Shown here one piece after another: positions 33,505 through 40,677 of a stretch of DNA of 41,447 nucleotides. The translations under genes and the position numbers were made by a program. This stretch comes from an uncultured Anaerolineaceae bacterium (GTDB lineage: Bacteria; Chloroflexota; Anaerolineae; Promineifilales; Promineifilaceae): contig CALBTC010000221.1 in the NCBI GenBank assembly GCA_937967805.1, forward strand, positions 1-41,447, read 5' to 3'. Each line of letters starts with the position of its first letter. Within the stretch, counting starts at the first letter, position 1. Under the pieces are notes generated by a model, which saw only the letters and a program-made list of their open reading frames with translations, was not told the origin of the DNA and did not search any database.

Positions 33505-33840
33505 ACTCTTTCATTCCTTTTTGTTTAGTTTATTTGACCAAACTCCTCGGGTCTCCCTTGACAAAAAAGATAAAAGATAGGCGTTTCATACCTATCTACC
33601 ATAGCGGAATGAAGGCGTTTTTTTCAATCTATCTGGGGCACAAATGTGGCGTATGGTTTCGATAGAGGCGCATGGGAGGTACACGGCCGTATCAGAACCT
33701 ATACCGTTTCTATATCCTGTTTGTATGTCTCAGTATATGGGGAAAAGGGCTATTTTTCGGTAGTGTGGTTTATGTGGCGTAGCCGTGTGGCTACGGCCGT
33801 TTCACCCGCCGGCAACTATTTACTGTGGAGTAGGAGACCA
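33505..33840. other. Non-coding leader upstream of the SRPBCC/complex I operon
   Basis: No convincing gene. It holds a TTGACA hexamer (33558-33563) without a well-spaced -10, a small hairpin GATAGG/CCTATC (about 33576-33597), a hairpin GTAGCC/GGCTAC (33779-33794), and the only two non-coding ACGGCCGT copies in the window (33683 and 33793). An open frame runs from 33646 into the SRPBCC gene, but TAGGAGA before ATG 33841 marks that gene's true start. Confidence 0.5.
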
Positions 33841-34281
33841 ATGAATACGAATAGCCAAGTAACCAAAAGCATTATCGTCAACGGGGATGTGGCCCACCTG
33901 TATAGCACCTGGATGGACTTTAGCAACCATCCTCAATTTATGGAAAACATCACCTCTGTCACCAAGGAAGGGGACGATACGAACCGTTGGGTCATGGAAG
34001 GGCCGCTCAATAAAAAGTTCGAGTGGATCACCAAAACAACCACAAAGGAACCCAACAAACGCATTGGTTGGAAAACCATTGAGGGGGATCTAAAAAAGAG
34101 CGGCCAAGTCACGTTTACCGATTTGCCCAAGGGGCAGGCCGAAGTGACCGTGACGGCCCAAACCATTCCCCCGGAAGACCTGGTTGACAAGGCTGCCCTG
34201 CAATTTTTTGCCAATGAAGAGGAGCAGCTACAAAAGGATCTGCGAAATTTCAAGGCGCTTATTGAAGGAAGGAGCGCGTAA
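33841..34281 (+). CDS. SRPBCC-family protein (polyketide cyclase/lipid-transfer fold)
   Basis: 146 residues of the START/SRPBCC ligand-binding fold: an N-terminal strand SQVTKSIIVNGDVAHLYSTW, NHPQFMENITSVT, central strands (WITKTTTKEPNKRIGWKTIEG, GQVTFTDLP) and a long C-terminal helix ending ALIEGRSA. These proteins bind hydrophobic ligands; the ligand is unknown. TAGGAGA lies 5 nt before the ATG. Its stop TAA overlaps the ATG of the next gene by one base, and that gene overlaps nuoA in turn, so it heads the complex I operon. Confidence 0.82.
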   Translation: MNTNSQVTKSIIVNGDVAHLYSTWMDFSNHPQFMENITSVTKEGDDTNRWVMEGPLNKKFEWITKTTTKEPNKRIGWKTIEGDLKKSGQVTFTDLPKGQAEVTVTAQTIPPEDLVDKAALQFFANEEEQLQKDLRNFKALIEGRSA

Positions 34282-34649
34282 TGGAAAATCGCCAATTGGA
34301 TGCTAAAACCAGGCTGACCAAAGCATTAGCGGCCGGGGCGGTTATCATGTCTCGCCCCAACCTCTTCAAAGGCAGCATCGATCCTGAAGAGCAGGTTAAA
34401 CCTGCCTATCAGAAACTGAAGGGAATGCTTCAGGAACATTACGGTCAGATCAATGCGGATTTGCTTGATATTGCACCCGGCTCGGCGGAAAGACAGGAAG
34501 CTATAGCCAATCAGCTAGAAGAATCCGGAGCGACTGAAGACGAAGCTGTGATGCAGCAGGCGCAAGCGGTGTTGGATATTATTTACAAGGTAGATCCGGC
34601 CGCCATTTGGGCTACGGCCGAAGCCGAACCGCCGTCTCACCTGAAATGA
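34281..34649 (+). CDS. Small helical protein of unknown function in the complex I operon
   Basis: 122 residues, mostly helix: TRLTKALAAGAVIM, a middle PAYQKLKGMLQEHYGQI, then AERQEAIANQLEESGATEDEAVMQQAQAVLDII. The last pattern resembles helical linker regions found in various signalling or WD40 proteins, but I assign no function. It overlaps the preceding gene by 1 bp and nuoA by 4 bp (ATGA), so it is translated in step with complex I. No signal peptide or membrane helix. Confidence 0.65.
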   Translation: MENRQLDAKTRLTKALAAGAVIMSRPNLFKGSIDPEEQVKPAYQKLKGMLQEHYGQINADLLDIAPGSAERQEAIANQLEESGATEDEAVMQQAQAVLDIIYKVDPAAIWATAEAEPPSHLK

Positions 34650-35026
34650 CGACCATCTGGCCTTTTGTGGTGTATGGTACGGCCGTATTCCTCCTGATAG
34701 CCGCCATGTTGGGCTTGTCTTACGCGCTGGGCGAACGGCACAAAGATCACGCCCGCAACGAGCCGTACGAATCAGGCATTCCCGCCACCGGCTCCGCCCG
34801 GCTGCGTCTCTCGGCCAAGTTTTACCTGGTCGCCATGTTTTTTGTCATTTTTGATCTGGAAGCGGTTTTTATTATCGCCTGGGCCATTGGCTTGATGGAA
34901 TTGGGCTGGGCCGGCTACATCGAAATCGCCATTTTTATCGGCGTCCTCCTGGCGGCACTGGTTTACCTGTGGCGTCTGGGCGCACTCGACTGGGGTCCGC
35001 AAACCGGCCGATCGCTCAATAGGTAA
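34646..35026 (+). CDS. nuoA: NADH-quinone oxidoreductase subunit A
   Basis: 126 residues from ATG 34646, with three membrane helices. The NuoA signature is clear: YESGIPATGSARLRLSAKFY and FFVIFDLEAVFIIAWA. It is a membrane-arm subunit near the quinone site. An in-frame upstream reading from 34607 lies inside the previous gene and is not used. The following 139 bp are AT-rich and contain three AATTCGT words (35028, 35110, 35127), a break in an otherwise tight operon. One ACGGCCGT at 34679. Confidence 0.95.
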   Translation: MTTIWPFVVYGTAVFLLIAAMLGLSYALGERHKDHARNEPYESGIPATGSARLRLSAKFYLVAMFFVIFDLEAVFIIAWAIGLMELGWAGYIEIAIFIGVLLAALVYLWRLGALDWGPQTGRSLNR

Positions 35027-35165
35027 GAATTCGTAGCTAAATTTCTTAGATTTTGTAGGATGACAACAGTGAATTTTAGTAGCAAGCGAATTAAACAGAT
35101 CAAAGCAAAAATTCGTTATTTACTCCAATTCGTTGTAGCCATTCTCGCAGGAGCAAATTTCACGA

Positions 35166-35708
35166 ATGAGTAACGAACAAAACAAACCAAAACCGGATGC
35201 AGAGCTAAAAAACGAAGAGGTTTTGCAGCGAGACGAGGAGCAAAAACCGGTTGAAATCATTTCCCTCGATATAGACGAGGAAGGCGAAGCGCCGCTGGAA
35301 CTAGAGGCCGAAACCACCCTGGAGCTGCTGCAAGATGCCCAGGAAGAAAATTACAGCGAAGAGATCGCCCGCCACACCGACGACGCCACCATTCAAGAAT
35401 CTCTGGAGGAACGGCAGGCGCTCAACACCGGCAGCGACGCGCTGCATGAACGGCTAGCCGACCACCATGCCAAATCGCCCACTTTATCTGGCGGCGACGT
35501 GGATGCCGCCTGGGATGATGCCAACGTCGGTGAAGAAACCGCCGGCGGCATGGCCCCCACGCCCGACCAGGATGACGTTGAGGAAATCGGCGAGGCGTAC
35601 GGAATTGAGTATGAAAATGACGAGCCGCTGCGCACCGGTGACAAGCTGGCCCAACGGGATGACAATCGTTGGGAGCTGAACCCGGAATCGGCCGAAGAGT
35701 CAGCTTAG
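35166..35708 (+). CDS. Acidic DUF6335-like protein inserted in the complex I operon
   Basis: 180 residues, very acidic, no membrane helix. The C-terminal half shows a pattern I associate with DUF6335, best known from cyanobacteria: LSGGDVDAAWDDAN, VGEETAGGMAPTPDQDDVEEIGEAYGI, EPLRTGDKLAQRDDNRWELNPESAEES. The N-terminal 90 residues are low-complexity Glu/Asp/Gln. The function is unknown. It lies between nuoA and nuoB, with an AGGAG about 12 nt before the ATG, and its stop abuts the nuoB ATG, so it is firmly part of the operon. The family call is from memory and should be tested by profile search. Confidence 0.65.
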   Translation: MSNEQNKPKPDAELKNEEVLQRDEEQKPVEIISLDIDEEGEAPLELEAETTLELLQDAQEENYSEEIARHTDDATIQESLEERQALNTGSDALHERLADHHAKSPTLSGGDVDAAWDDANVGEETAGGMAPTPDQDDVEEIGEAYGIEYENDEPLRTGDKLAQRDDNRWELNPESAEESA

Positions 35709-36347
35709 ATGCGCTGGTGGTTGAGCAAGCCGGATTCGGAAGAACCGGAGGCTGATGGCGACGGGGCGTTGAAGGAGATTTACGGCCGTATCCTGGCCCT
35801 CTCCCGCGTGCAAGATTTACTCGCCTGGGGACGCAGTAAGTCTATCTGGCCCTTTAACTTTGGCCTCTCTTGCTGCTACGTGGAGATGGCTACCAGCATC
35901 ACTAGCAAATACGACATTTCCCGCTTTGGCGCCGAGGTCATTCGCGGCACGCCGCGCGAAGCCGACGTGATGGTGATTGCCGGCACCGTTTTTGTGAAGA
36001 TGGCCCCGGTCATCCAGCGGCTGTACGAGCAAATGATGGCGCCGCGCTGGGTCATCTCCATGGGCTCCTGCGCCAACTCCGGCGGCATGTACGATATTTA
36101 CAGCGTGGTGCAGGGCGTCGATAAATTTTTGCCGGTGGACCTGTACGTGCCCGGCTGCCCGCCGCGCCCCGATGCTTTTTTAGAAGGGGTCACGCTGCTG
36201 TCACAAGCCGTGGCCAATGAGGAACGGCCGCTTTCCTGGACGCTTGGCCCGCAAGGGGTCATTAAAGGCAAGCTGCCCTCACAGCGCGACCTGAAACGGG
36301 CGCAGCGACAAAAAGCCACCGTCCTGCGCACGCCGGACCATATTTGA
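35709..36347 (+). CDS. nuoB: NADH-quinone oxidoreductase subunit B
   Basis: 212 residues. Carries the ligands of iron-sulfur cluster N2, the last one before quinone: the tandem Cys55-Cys56 (GLSCCYVEM), Cys121 ([10 protein letters not shown]) and Cys150 (YVPGCPPRP). It has an N-terminal extension of about 20 acidic residues and a basic C-terminal tail (LKRAQRQK) beyond the core. The ATG immediately follows the DUF6335-like stop, and the gene's own stop overlaps the nuoCD start. One ACGGCCGT as Tyr-Gly-Arg. Confidence 0.96.
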   Translation: MRWWLSKPDSEEPEADGDGALKEIYGRILALSRVQDLLAWGRSKSIWPFNFGLSCCYVEMATSITSKYDISRFGAEVIRGTPREADVMVIAGTVFVKMAPVIQRLYEQMMAPRWVISMGSCANSGGMYDIYSVVQGVDKFLPVDLYVPGCPPRPDAFLEGVTLLSQAVANEERPLSWTLGPQGVIKGKLPSQRDLKRAQRQKATVLRTPDHI

Positions 36348-38077
36348 TGAACGAGTTACTCCCCCAACTGCGACAGCAGTTTACCAACGGCGCGATTGTG
36401 GCCCAGCAGCCCACCCGTGATGAAATCCCGACTTTATGGATTGAGCGGGAAGCATTGACGGCCGTATTGCGCTATCTCAAAGCAGATTTTCCCATGCTCT
36501 ATGATTTAACAGCCATTGATGAACGGGATCGCAGCCACCGTAATGACCAGCCGGATAGTGAATTTACGGCCGTTTACCATCTACTCTCCCTTGAGCAAAA
36601 CAGCGATGTACGCCTGAAAGTAGCCCTGTCCGACGACGATCTCACCCTGCCCACCATCACCAACCTGTGGCCCAACGCCAACTGGTACGAGCGGGAAGTG
36701 TGGGACATGTTTGGCATCACCTTTGACGATCACCCGCATTTGGCGCGCATTTTGCTGCCGCCCACCTGGCAAGGGCATGCCCTGCGCAAAGAGCATCCCG
36801 CCCGCGCCACCGAGATGGGGCCGTTCCAACTGCCGCCGGAAAAGCAGGATCGCGAGATGGCCGCCCTGGAATTTAAGCCGGAAGAATGGGGCCTGGAGCG
36901 CGCCCACGAGGACACTGATTTTATGTTCCTCAATTTGGGGCCGCAGCATCCCGGCACCCACGGCGTGCTGCGCATTGTCTTGCAGCTTGACGGCGAAGAG
37001 ATTATCGACGCCATCCCCGACATTGGCTTCCACCATCGCGGCGCAGAAAAGATGGGCGAGCGGCAGACGTGGCACACCTACATTCCCTACACTGACCGCG
37101 TCGATTACCTCGGCGGCGTCATGAACAATTTTCCCTACGTCATGGCCGTGGAAAAGCTGGCGGGCATCACCGTGCCTGACCGGGCCGAGGTGATCCGTAT
37201 CATGCTGGCTGAGCTGTACCGTATTTCCAGCCACCTGGTCTGGTACGGCACCTTTGCTCAGGACGTGGGGCAATTGTCGCCCGTTTTTTATATGTTCTCT
37301 GACCGGGAACGTATTTTGGAAATCAGCGAGGCGATTACCGGCGGGCGGATGCACCCCAACTGGTTCCGCATCGGCGGTGTGGCCCAGGATTTGCCCCAGG
37401 GCTGGGACAAACTGGTGCGCGACTTTGTTGATTATTTGCCGTCCCGCCTGGACGAGTATGACAGGCTGGTGATGCAAAACGGCATTTTTAAAGGACGCAC
37501 CAAAGGTGTGGGGGCTTATACATTGGAAGAAGCGATTGAGTGGGGCGTCACCGGACCTGGTTTGCGCGCCTGTGGCTTTGAGTGGGATTGGCGCAGGGAA
37601 CGACCGTATTCCCTCTACGACCAGTTTGAGTTTGAGGTGCCAACGGCCGTTCACGGTGATTGCTATGACCGGGCCGTGGTGCGCATCGAGGAGATGCGCC
37701 AAAGCCTGCGCATCATCCGCCAATGTGTCAACAACATGCCCGCCGGCCCGTACAAAGCCGATCATCCGCTGACCACGCCGCCGCGCAAGGACAAAACGAT
37801 GGTGGACATCGAAACGCTCATCACCCATTTTCTCAGCGTTAGCTGGGGGCCGGTCATACCTGCCGGGGAAGCGTTTGCCGCTGTGGAAGGCACCAAAGGC
37901 AGCAACGGTTACTACCTGGTCAGCGACGGCGGCACGGAATCGTACCGCACCCGCATTCGCGCGCCATCTTTCCCGCACATCCAGATGGTGCCCCACATCA
38001 GCCGCGGCCAGACCGTTGCCGACCTGCTGGCCATTCTTGGCAGCGTCGATTTTGTCCTGGCCGATGTGGATCGTTAA
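36347..38077 (+). CDS. nuoCD: NADH-quinone oxidoreductase fused subunits C and D
   Basis: 576 residues from ATG 36347, which overlaps the nuoB stop (TGATG). Residues 1-165 are NuoC ([33 protein letters not shown], then the LRKEHP end). After a short linker NuoD starts near residue 190 ([16 protein letters not shown]) and includes [23 protein letters not shown], the [14 protein letters not shown] helix and the C-terminal FVLADVDR. NuoD forms the quinone-binding cavity together with NuoB. The CD fusion is known from enterobacteria and some other lineages. Three ACGGCCGT copies, all Thr-Ala-Val. Confidence 0.96.
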   Translation: MNELLPQLRQQFTNGAIVAQQPTRDEIPTLWIEREALTAVLRYLKADFPMLYDLTAIDERDRSHRNDQPDSEFTAVYHLLSLEQNSDVRLKVALSDDDLTLPTITNLWPNANWYEREVWDMFGITFDDHPHLARILLPPTWQGHALRKEHPARATEMGPFQLPPEKQDREMAALEFKPEEWGLERAHEDTDFMFLNLGPQHPGTHGVLRIVLQLDGEEIIDAIPDIGFHHRGAEKMGERQTWHTYIPYTDRVDYLGGVMNNFPYVMAVEKLAGITVPDRAEVIRIMLAELYRISSHLVWYGTFAQDVGQLSPVFYMFSDRERILEISEAITGGRMHPNWFRIGGVAQDLPQGWDKLVRDFVDYLPSRLDEYDRLVMQNGIFKGRTKGVGAYTLEEAIEWGVTGPGLRACGFEWDWRRERPYSLYDQFEFEVPTAVHGDCYDRAVVRIEEMRQSLRIIRQCVNNMPAGPYKADHPLTTPPRKDKTMVDIETLITHFLSVSWGPVIPAGEAFAAVEGTKGSNGYYLVSDGGTESYRTRIRAPSFPHIQMVPHISRGQTVADLLAILGSVDFVLADVDR

Positions 38078-38081
38078 AAAA

Positions 38082-38290
38082 GCTAACGCAGAGGCGCAGA
38101 GGCGCTGAGAAGATTTGAGAGAGCTAAACGTATTTCGAGCTCACTGGACGCAAGAGTGGATCGTCTGAATTAACAAAAAACCCTCAATTGTCATTCGAGC
38201 CGCTTTTGGCGAGAAATCCCTTGGAATGCAGCGTGTTTAAACCTGGCCATTTCTTAAGCGATTTCTCCTGTTGGTCGAAGTGACAAGCAA
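38082..38290. repeat. Intergenic repeat cluster between nuoCD and the SRPBCC gene, with TTGTCATTC copy 2
   Basis: TAACGCAGAGGCGCAGAGGCG (38085-38105 region) matches words in the leader repeats. TTGTCATTC (38188-38196) followed by AGCCGCTTTTGGCG (38198-38211) is the reverse complement of the core of the element at 20076-20111. A partial partner, GATTTCTCC...GAAGTGACAA, lies at about 38260-38286. No gene seen. Confidence 0.6.
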
Positions 38291-38344
38291 GGGTGGCTTG
38301 GCGAGATTATCAGAGCATTAACTGTAAAGGAAAAGGAGTGAAAA

Positions 38345-38767
38345 ATGAAAAAGATAGTACACGTCATGCAAATTGATACAAGTCCAAAAGATGTCTTTCT
38401 GGCACTGACCCTGCCGGACAAATTGGCCTCCTGGTGGACAACCGAAGTAGAGACAGACGTCGTGGATGCGATGCTCGACTTTCGTTTCCACAAAGATTTC
38501 AACCCGGACATGAAAATTGTTCGCACGGAACCAGACCGGGAAGTGCGCTGGCAGTGCGTCGGCGGGCACGATGCGTGGCATGAGAGCACCATCACCTTTG
38601 GCCTGGAAGGGGAAAACGGCACAACGCAGTTGACCTTCGTCCAAAGCTATCCCAAAGAGGTGGATGAAGAGACATACGGCCGTTACAACTTCAGCTGGGG
38701 CTATTACTTAGACAGCCTGCGCCAATATTGTGAAACCGGCAAGGGCAAACCGTTCCAACAGGTTTAG
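38345..38767 (+). CDS. AHSA1/SRPBCC-family protein within the complex I operon
   Basis: 140 residues: KKIVHVMQIDTSPKDVFLALT, then LASWWTTEVETDVVDAMLDFRF, VRWQCVGGHDAW, TQLTFVQSYP and a C-terminal helix LDSLRQYCETGKG. This is the AHSA1-type START-like fold; small bacterial members bind hydrophobic ligands and their roles are mostly unknown. AAAGGAG lies 7 nt before ATG 38345. nuoE follows almost directly (3 bp). It is the second SRPBCC protein in the operon and not closely similar to the first. Confidence 0.85.
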   Translation: MKKIVHVMQIDTSPKDVFLALTLPDKLASWWTTEVETDVVDAMLDFRFHKDFNPDMKIVRTEPDREVRWQCVGGHDAWHESTITFGLEGENGTTQLTFVQSYPKEVDEETYGRYNFSWGYYLDSLRQYCETGKGKPFQQV

Positions 38768-38770
38768 TTG

Positions 38771-39235
38771 ATGCTGAGCCGGGAAGAGCAGCAGGCAATT
38801 GAAGCCGAACTGGCCCATCACCCGTACAAGCGCGGTGCCTGCATCGAGGCGCTGAAAATTGTGCAGCGCCATCGCGGCTGGGTGTCTGATGAGAGCCTGC
38901 GCGATCTGGCTCCGCTGCTGGAAATGTCGGTGCACGAGCTGGACAATGTGGCCACCTTCTACAACCTCATATTTCGCCGGCCGGTGGGCGAGCATGTCAT
39001 TTTGCTGTGCGACAGCGTGAGCTGCTGGCTGATGGGCTACGAGCAAATTCGAGCGCAGCTTCAGCAGCAGTTGGGCATTGAAATGGGGCAGACGACGGAA
39101 GACGGCCGTTTCACCCTCCTGCCCATGCCCTGCCTGGGCGACTGCGACCACGCCCCCGCCCTCATGATCGACGAAGATTTACACCACGATCTGGACGCCG
39201 AGAAGGTGGGCCAGCTGCTAGCGCGCTACGAATGA
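38771..39235 (+). CDS. nuoE: NADH-quinone oxidoreductase subunit E
   Basis: 154 residues from ATG 38771 (a TTG at 38768 is also in frame). Thioredoxin-like fold with four ligands of the N1a [2Fe-2S] cluster: Cys80 and Cys85 in LCDSVSCW, Cys121 and Cys125 in PCLGDCDHAP. The N-terminal helical part includes VQRHRGWVSDESL and LDNVATFYNLIF. It is part of the NADH-oxidising module with NuoF and NuoG. One ACGGCCGT as Asp-Gly-Arg. Confidence 0.95.
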   Translation: MLSREEQQAIEAELAHHPYKRGACIEALKIVQRHRGWVSDESLRDLAPLLEMSVHELDNVATFYNLIFRRPVGEHVILLCDSVSCWLMGYEQIRAQLQQQLGIEMGQTTEDGRFTLLPMPCLGDCDHAPALMIDEDLHHDLDAEKVGQLLARYE

Positions 39236-39238
39236 AGA

Positions 39239-39319
39239 TATTGATATATCCGCAGAATTGCGCAAATTGCGCACGCAGATTTTTCTCTAAGTTCTCTGTG
39301 CCCTCTGTGGCAAAAATCT
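39239..39319 (+). repeat. Leader repeat, copy C (ends at the nuoF start codon)
   Basis: ATATCCGCAGAATTGCGCAA, ATTGCG, CGCAGATTTTTCTC, then TCTGTGCCCTCTGTGGC and AAAAATCT directly before ATG 39320. It has the same block order as copies A and B but is more diverged and lacks their AAGGAG, so nuoF has no visible Shine-Dalgarno site. Confidence 0.55.
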
Positions 39320-40591
39320 ATGGAAACACCGTTAACCCAAAATATTCGGCCAGACAGAACGCCCTTGAATTTGCCGGAATATGAGCAGGTGGGGGGGTAT
39401 ACGGCCGTGCGCCAAACCCTCAAAATGTCCCCTGGCGATGTAACCGATCTGGTCCAGGAAGCCAACCTCAAAGGCCGCGGCGGCGCCGGCTTCAACGCCG
39501 GCTTCAAGTGGAGCTTTGTGCCGATGGGCGAGGATGCACCTACACCCAAATACCTCATCTGCAACGCCGATGAAATGGAGCCGGGCACCTTCAAAGACCG
39601 CCTGCTCATGGAAGGCGATCCACACCAGCTTATCGAAGGCATGATCATCTCCGCCTACGCCATCCAGGCCAGCCAGGCCATCATATTTTTGCGCTGGGCC
39701 TACAAAACCTCAGAAAAGCGCTTGCGCCAGGCCATTGCCGAAGCGTACGATGCCGGTTATCTGGGACAAAACATTTTGAGCAGCGGCTACAGCCTGGAGA
39801 TGCAGCTGCACGTCAGCGCCGGGCGCTACATGTGCGGCGAAGAAACCGGCCTGCTCAACAGCCTGGAGGGCAAGCGGGCCATTCCCCGGGCCAAGCCACC
39901 TTACCCGCAGGTGAGCGGCCTCTGGGGCAAACCGACCATCGTTAACAATGTCGAAACGCTGTGCAACGTGCCCCACATCATCAAAAACGGGGCCGACTGG
40001 TTTAAATCCCTCAGCCACAGCAACGAAGGCGGCACCAAGCTGTACGGGGCCAGCGGCAAAGTCAAGAATCCTGGTCTGTGGGAACTGCCTCTGGGCACGA
40101 CTTTGGGCGAAATTTTGCACGAGCACGCCGGTGGCATGCGTGAGGGTCTCAAATTTCGCGGCGCGCTGCCCGGTGGTGCCTCTACCGACTTTTTGGTCGA
40201 GGAGCATTTGGATTTGCCGCTGGATTTTGCCTCGGTGATGGCGGCCGGCAGCCGGCTGGGAACGGGCACCATCATTGTGCTGGACGACCAGACCTGCCCG
40301 GTGGGCATGGTGCAAAATCTGGAGAAATTTTTCGGGCAGGAATCATGCGGCTGGTGTACCCCCTGCCGCGAAGGGCTGCCCTGGGCGGCACGCGTGCTGC
40401 AAGCTATCGAGGATGGCGAAGGCCAGATGCGCGATCTCGACCTGCTGGCGCAGCAGTGTGAACTGCTGGGTCCGGGCAACACCTTCTGCGCCCTGGCCCC
40501 CGGCGCAGCTGAGCCATTGCAAAGCGCTCTGCACTATTTTCGTGACGATTTTGAACGACACATTCATGAGCAGAAATGCCCATTTCGGTAA
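39320..40591 (+). CDS. nuoF: NADH-quinone oxidoreductase subunit F (NADH/FMN-binding)
   Basis: 423 residues. NADH/FMN-binding motifs: GRGGAGFNAGFKW, YLICNADEMEPGTFKDR and the ISAYAIQAS helix, then YMCGEETGLLNSLEG. The [4Fe-4S] N3 ligands are in SCGWCTPCREG plus Cys in NTFCALAPGA. It accepts hydride from NADH and passes electrons into the chain. The start ATG 39320 directly follows the intergenic repeat and has no ribosome site; downstream in-frame starts would remove conserved sequence only after about residue 30. One ACGGCCGT as Thr-Ala-Val near the N-terminus. Confidence 0.96.
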   Translation: METPLTQNIRPDRTPLNLPEYEQVGGYTAVRQTLKMSPGDVTDLVQEANLKGRGGAGFNAGFKWSFVPMGEDAPTPKYLICNADEMEPGTFKDRLLMEGDPHQLIEGMIISAYAIQASQAIIFLRWAYKTSEKRLRQAIAEAYDAGYLGQNILSSGYSLEMQLHVSAGRYMCGEETGLLNSLEGKRAIPRAKPPYPQVSGLWGKPTIVNNVETLCNVPHIIKNGADWFKSLSHSNEGGTKLYGASGKVKNPGLWELPLGTTLGEILHEHAGGMREGLKFRGALPGGASTDFLVEEHLDLPLDFASVMAAGSRLGTGTIIVLDDQTCPVGMVQNLEKFFGQESCGWCTPCREGLPWAARVLQAIEDGEGQMRDLDLLAQQCELLGPGNTFCALAPGAAEPLQSALHYFRDDFERHIHEQKCPFR

Positions 40592-40637
40592 TCGGTTATC
40601 GGTATTCCGTAATCCGTAATCGGTAATCCGATTACCG
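40586..40637. repeat. GGTAATC-type repeat cluster before nuoG
   Basis: CGGTAATCGG (40586-40595) pairs with CCGATTACCG (40628-40637), and CGGTAAT-CCG-ATTACCG (40621-40637) forms a tight hairpin. In between are degenerate direct repeats of GGTAAT/CCGTAAT. It lies inside the complex I operon, between the nuoF stop and nuoG. Confidence 0.6.
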
Positions 40638-40677
40638 TTTACCGATCACGGATAGCTGAAATTAGGAAGGAAGATAA

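Larger units (their letters stand above)
206..39408. repeat. Highly iterated palindrome ACGGCCGT, 56 copies
   Basis: Start positions by hand count: 206, 563, 738, 1399, 1457, 2386, 2713, 3094, 3348, 3810, 4137, 4923, 5055, 5965, 7451, 7674, 8921, 9508, 9657, 10472, 11342, 11861, 12872, 13148, 14538, 15075, 16023, 16227, 16788, 17055, 21115, 22283, 22445, 23127, 24619, 25024, 25665, 25748, 26264, 26365, 27694, 29095, 31368, 31458, 31589, 32247, 33683, 33793, 34679, 35782, 36468, 36566, 37643, 38676, 39112, 39401. The palindrome often extends to AACGGCCGTT. All but 33683 and 33793 are in genes. Near variants (ACGGCCGC, ACGGCCGA, GCGGCCGT, TCGGCCGT) are also common. Confidence 0.9.

Noticed and set aside
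33646..33840. N-terminal extension of the SRPBCC protein
   Set aside because: The fold begins at ATG 33841 with TAGGAGA before it; the extension has no family match and runs through the non-coding leader.
36581..37996. Long open frame (471 codons) on the minus strand opposite nuoCD
   Set aside because: It is the antisense shadow of a clear nuoCD gene; the translation is His/Gly/Val-rich with no recognisable domain, as expected from reversed GC-biased codons.
40586..40637. Possible CRISPR-like array (repeated GGTAAT words)
   Set aside because: The words are short, irregular and partly inverted with no constant spacer; there are no cas genes.
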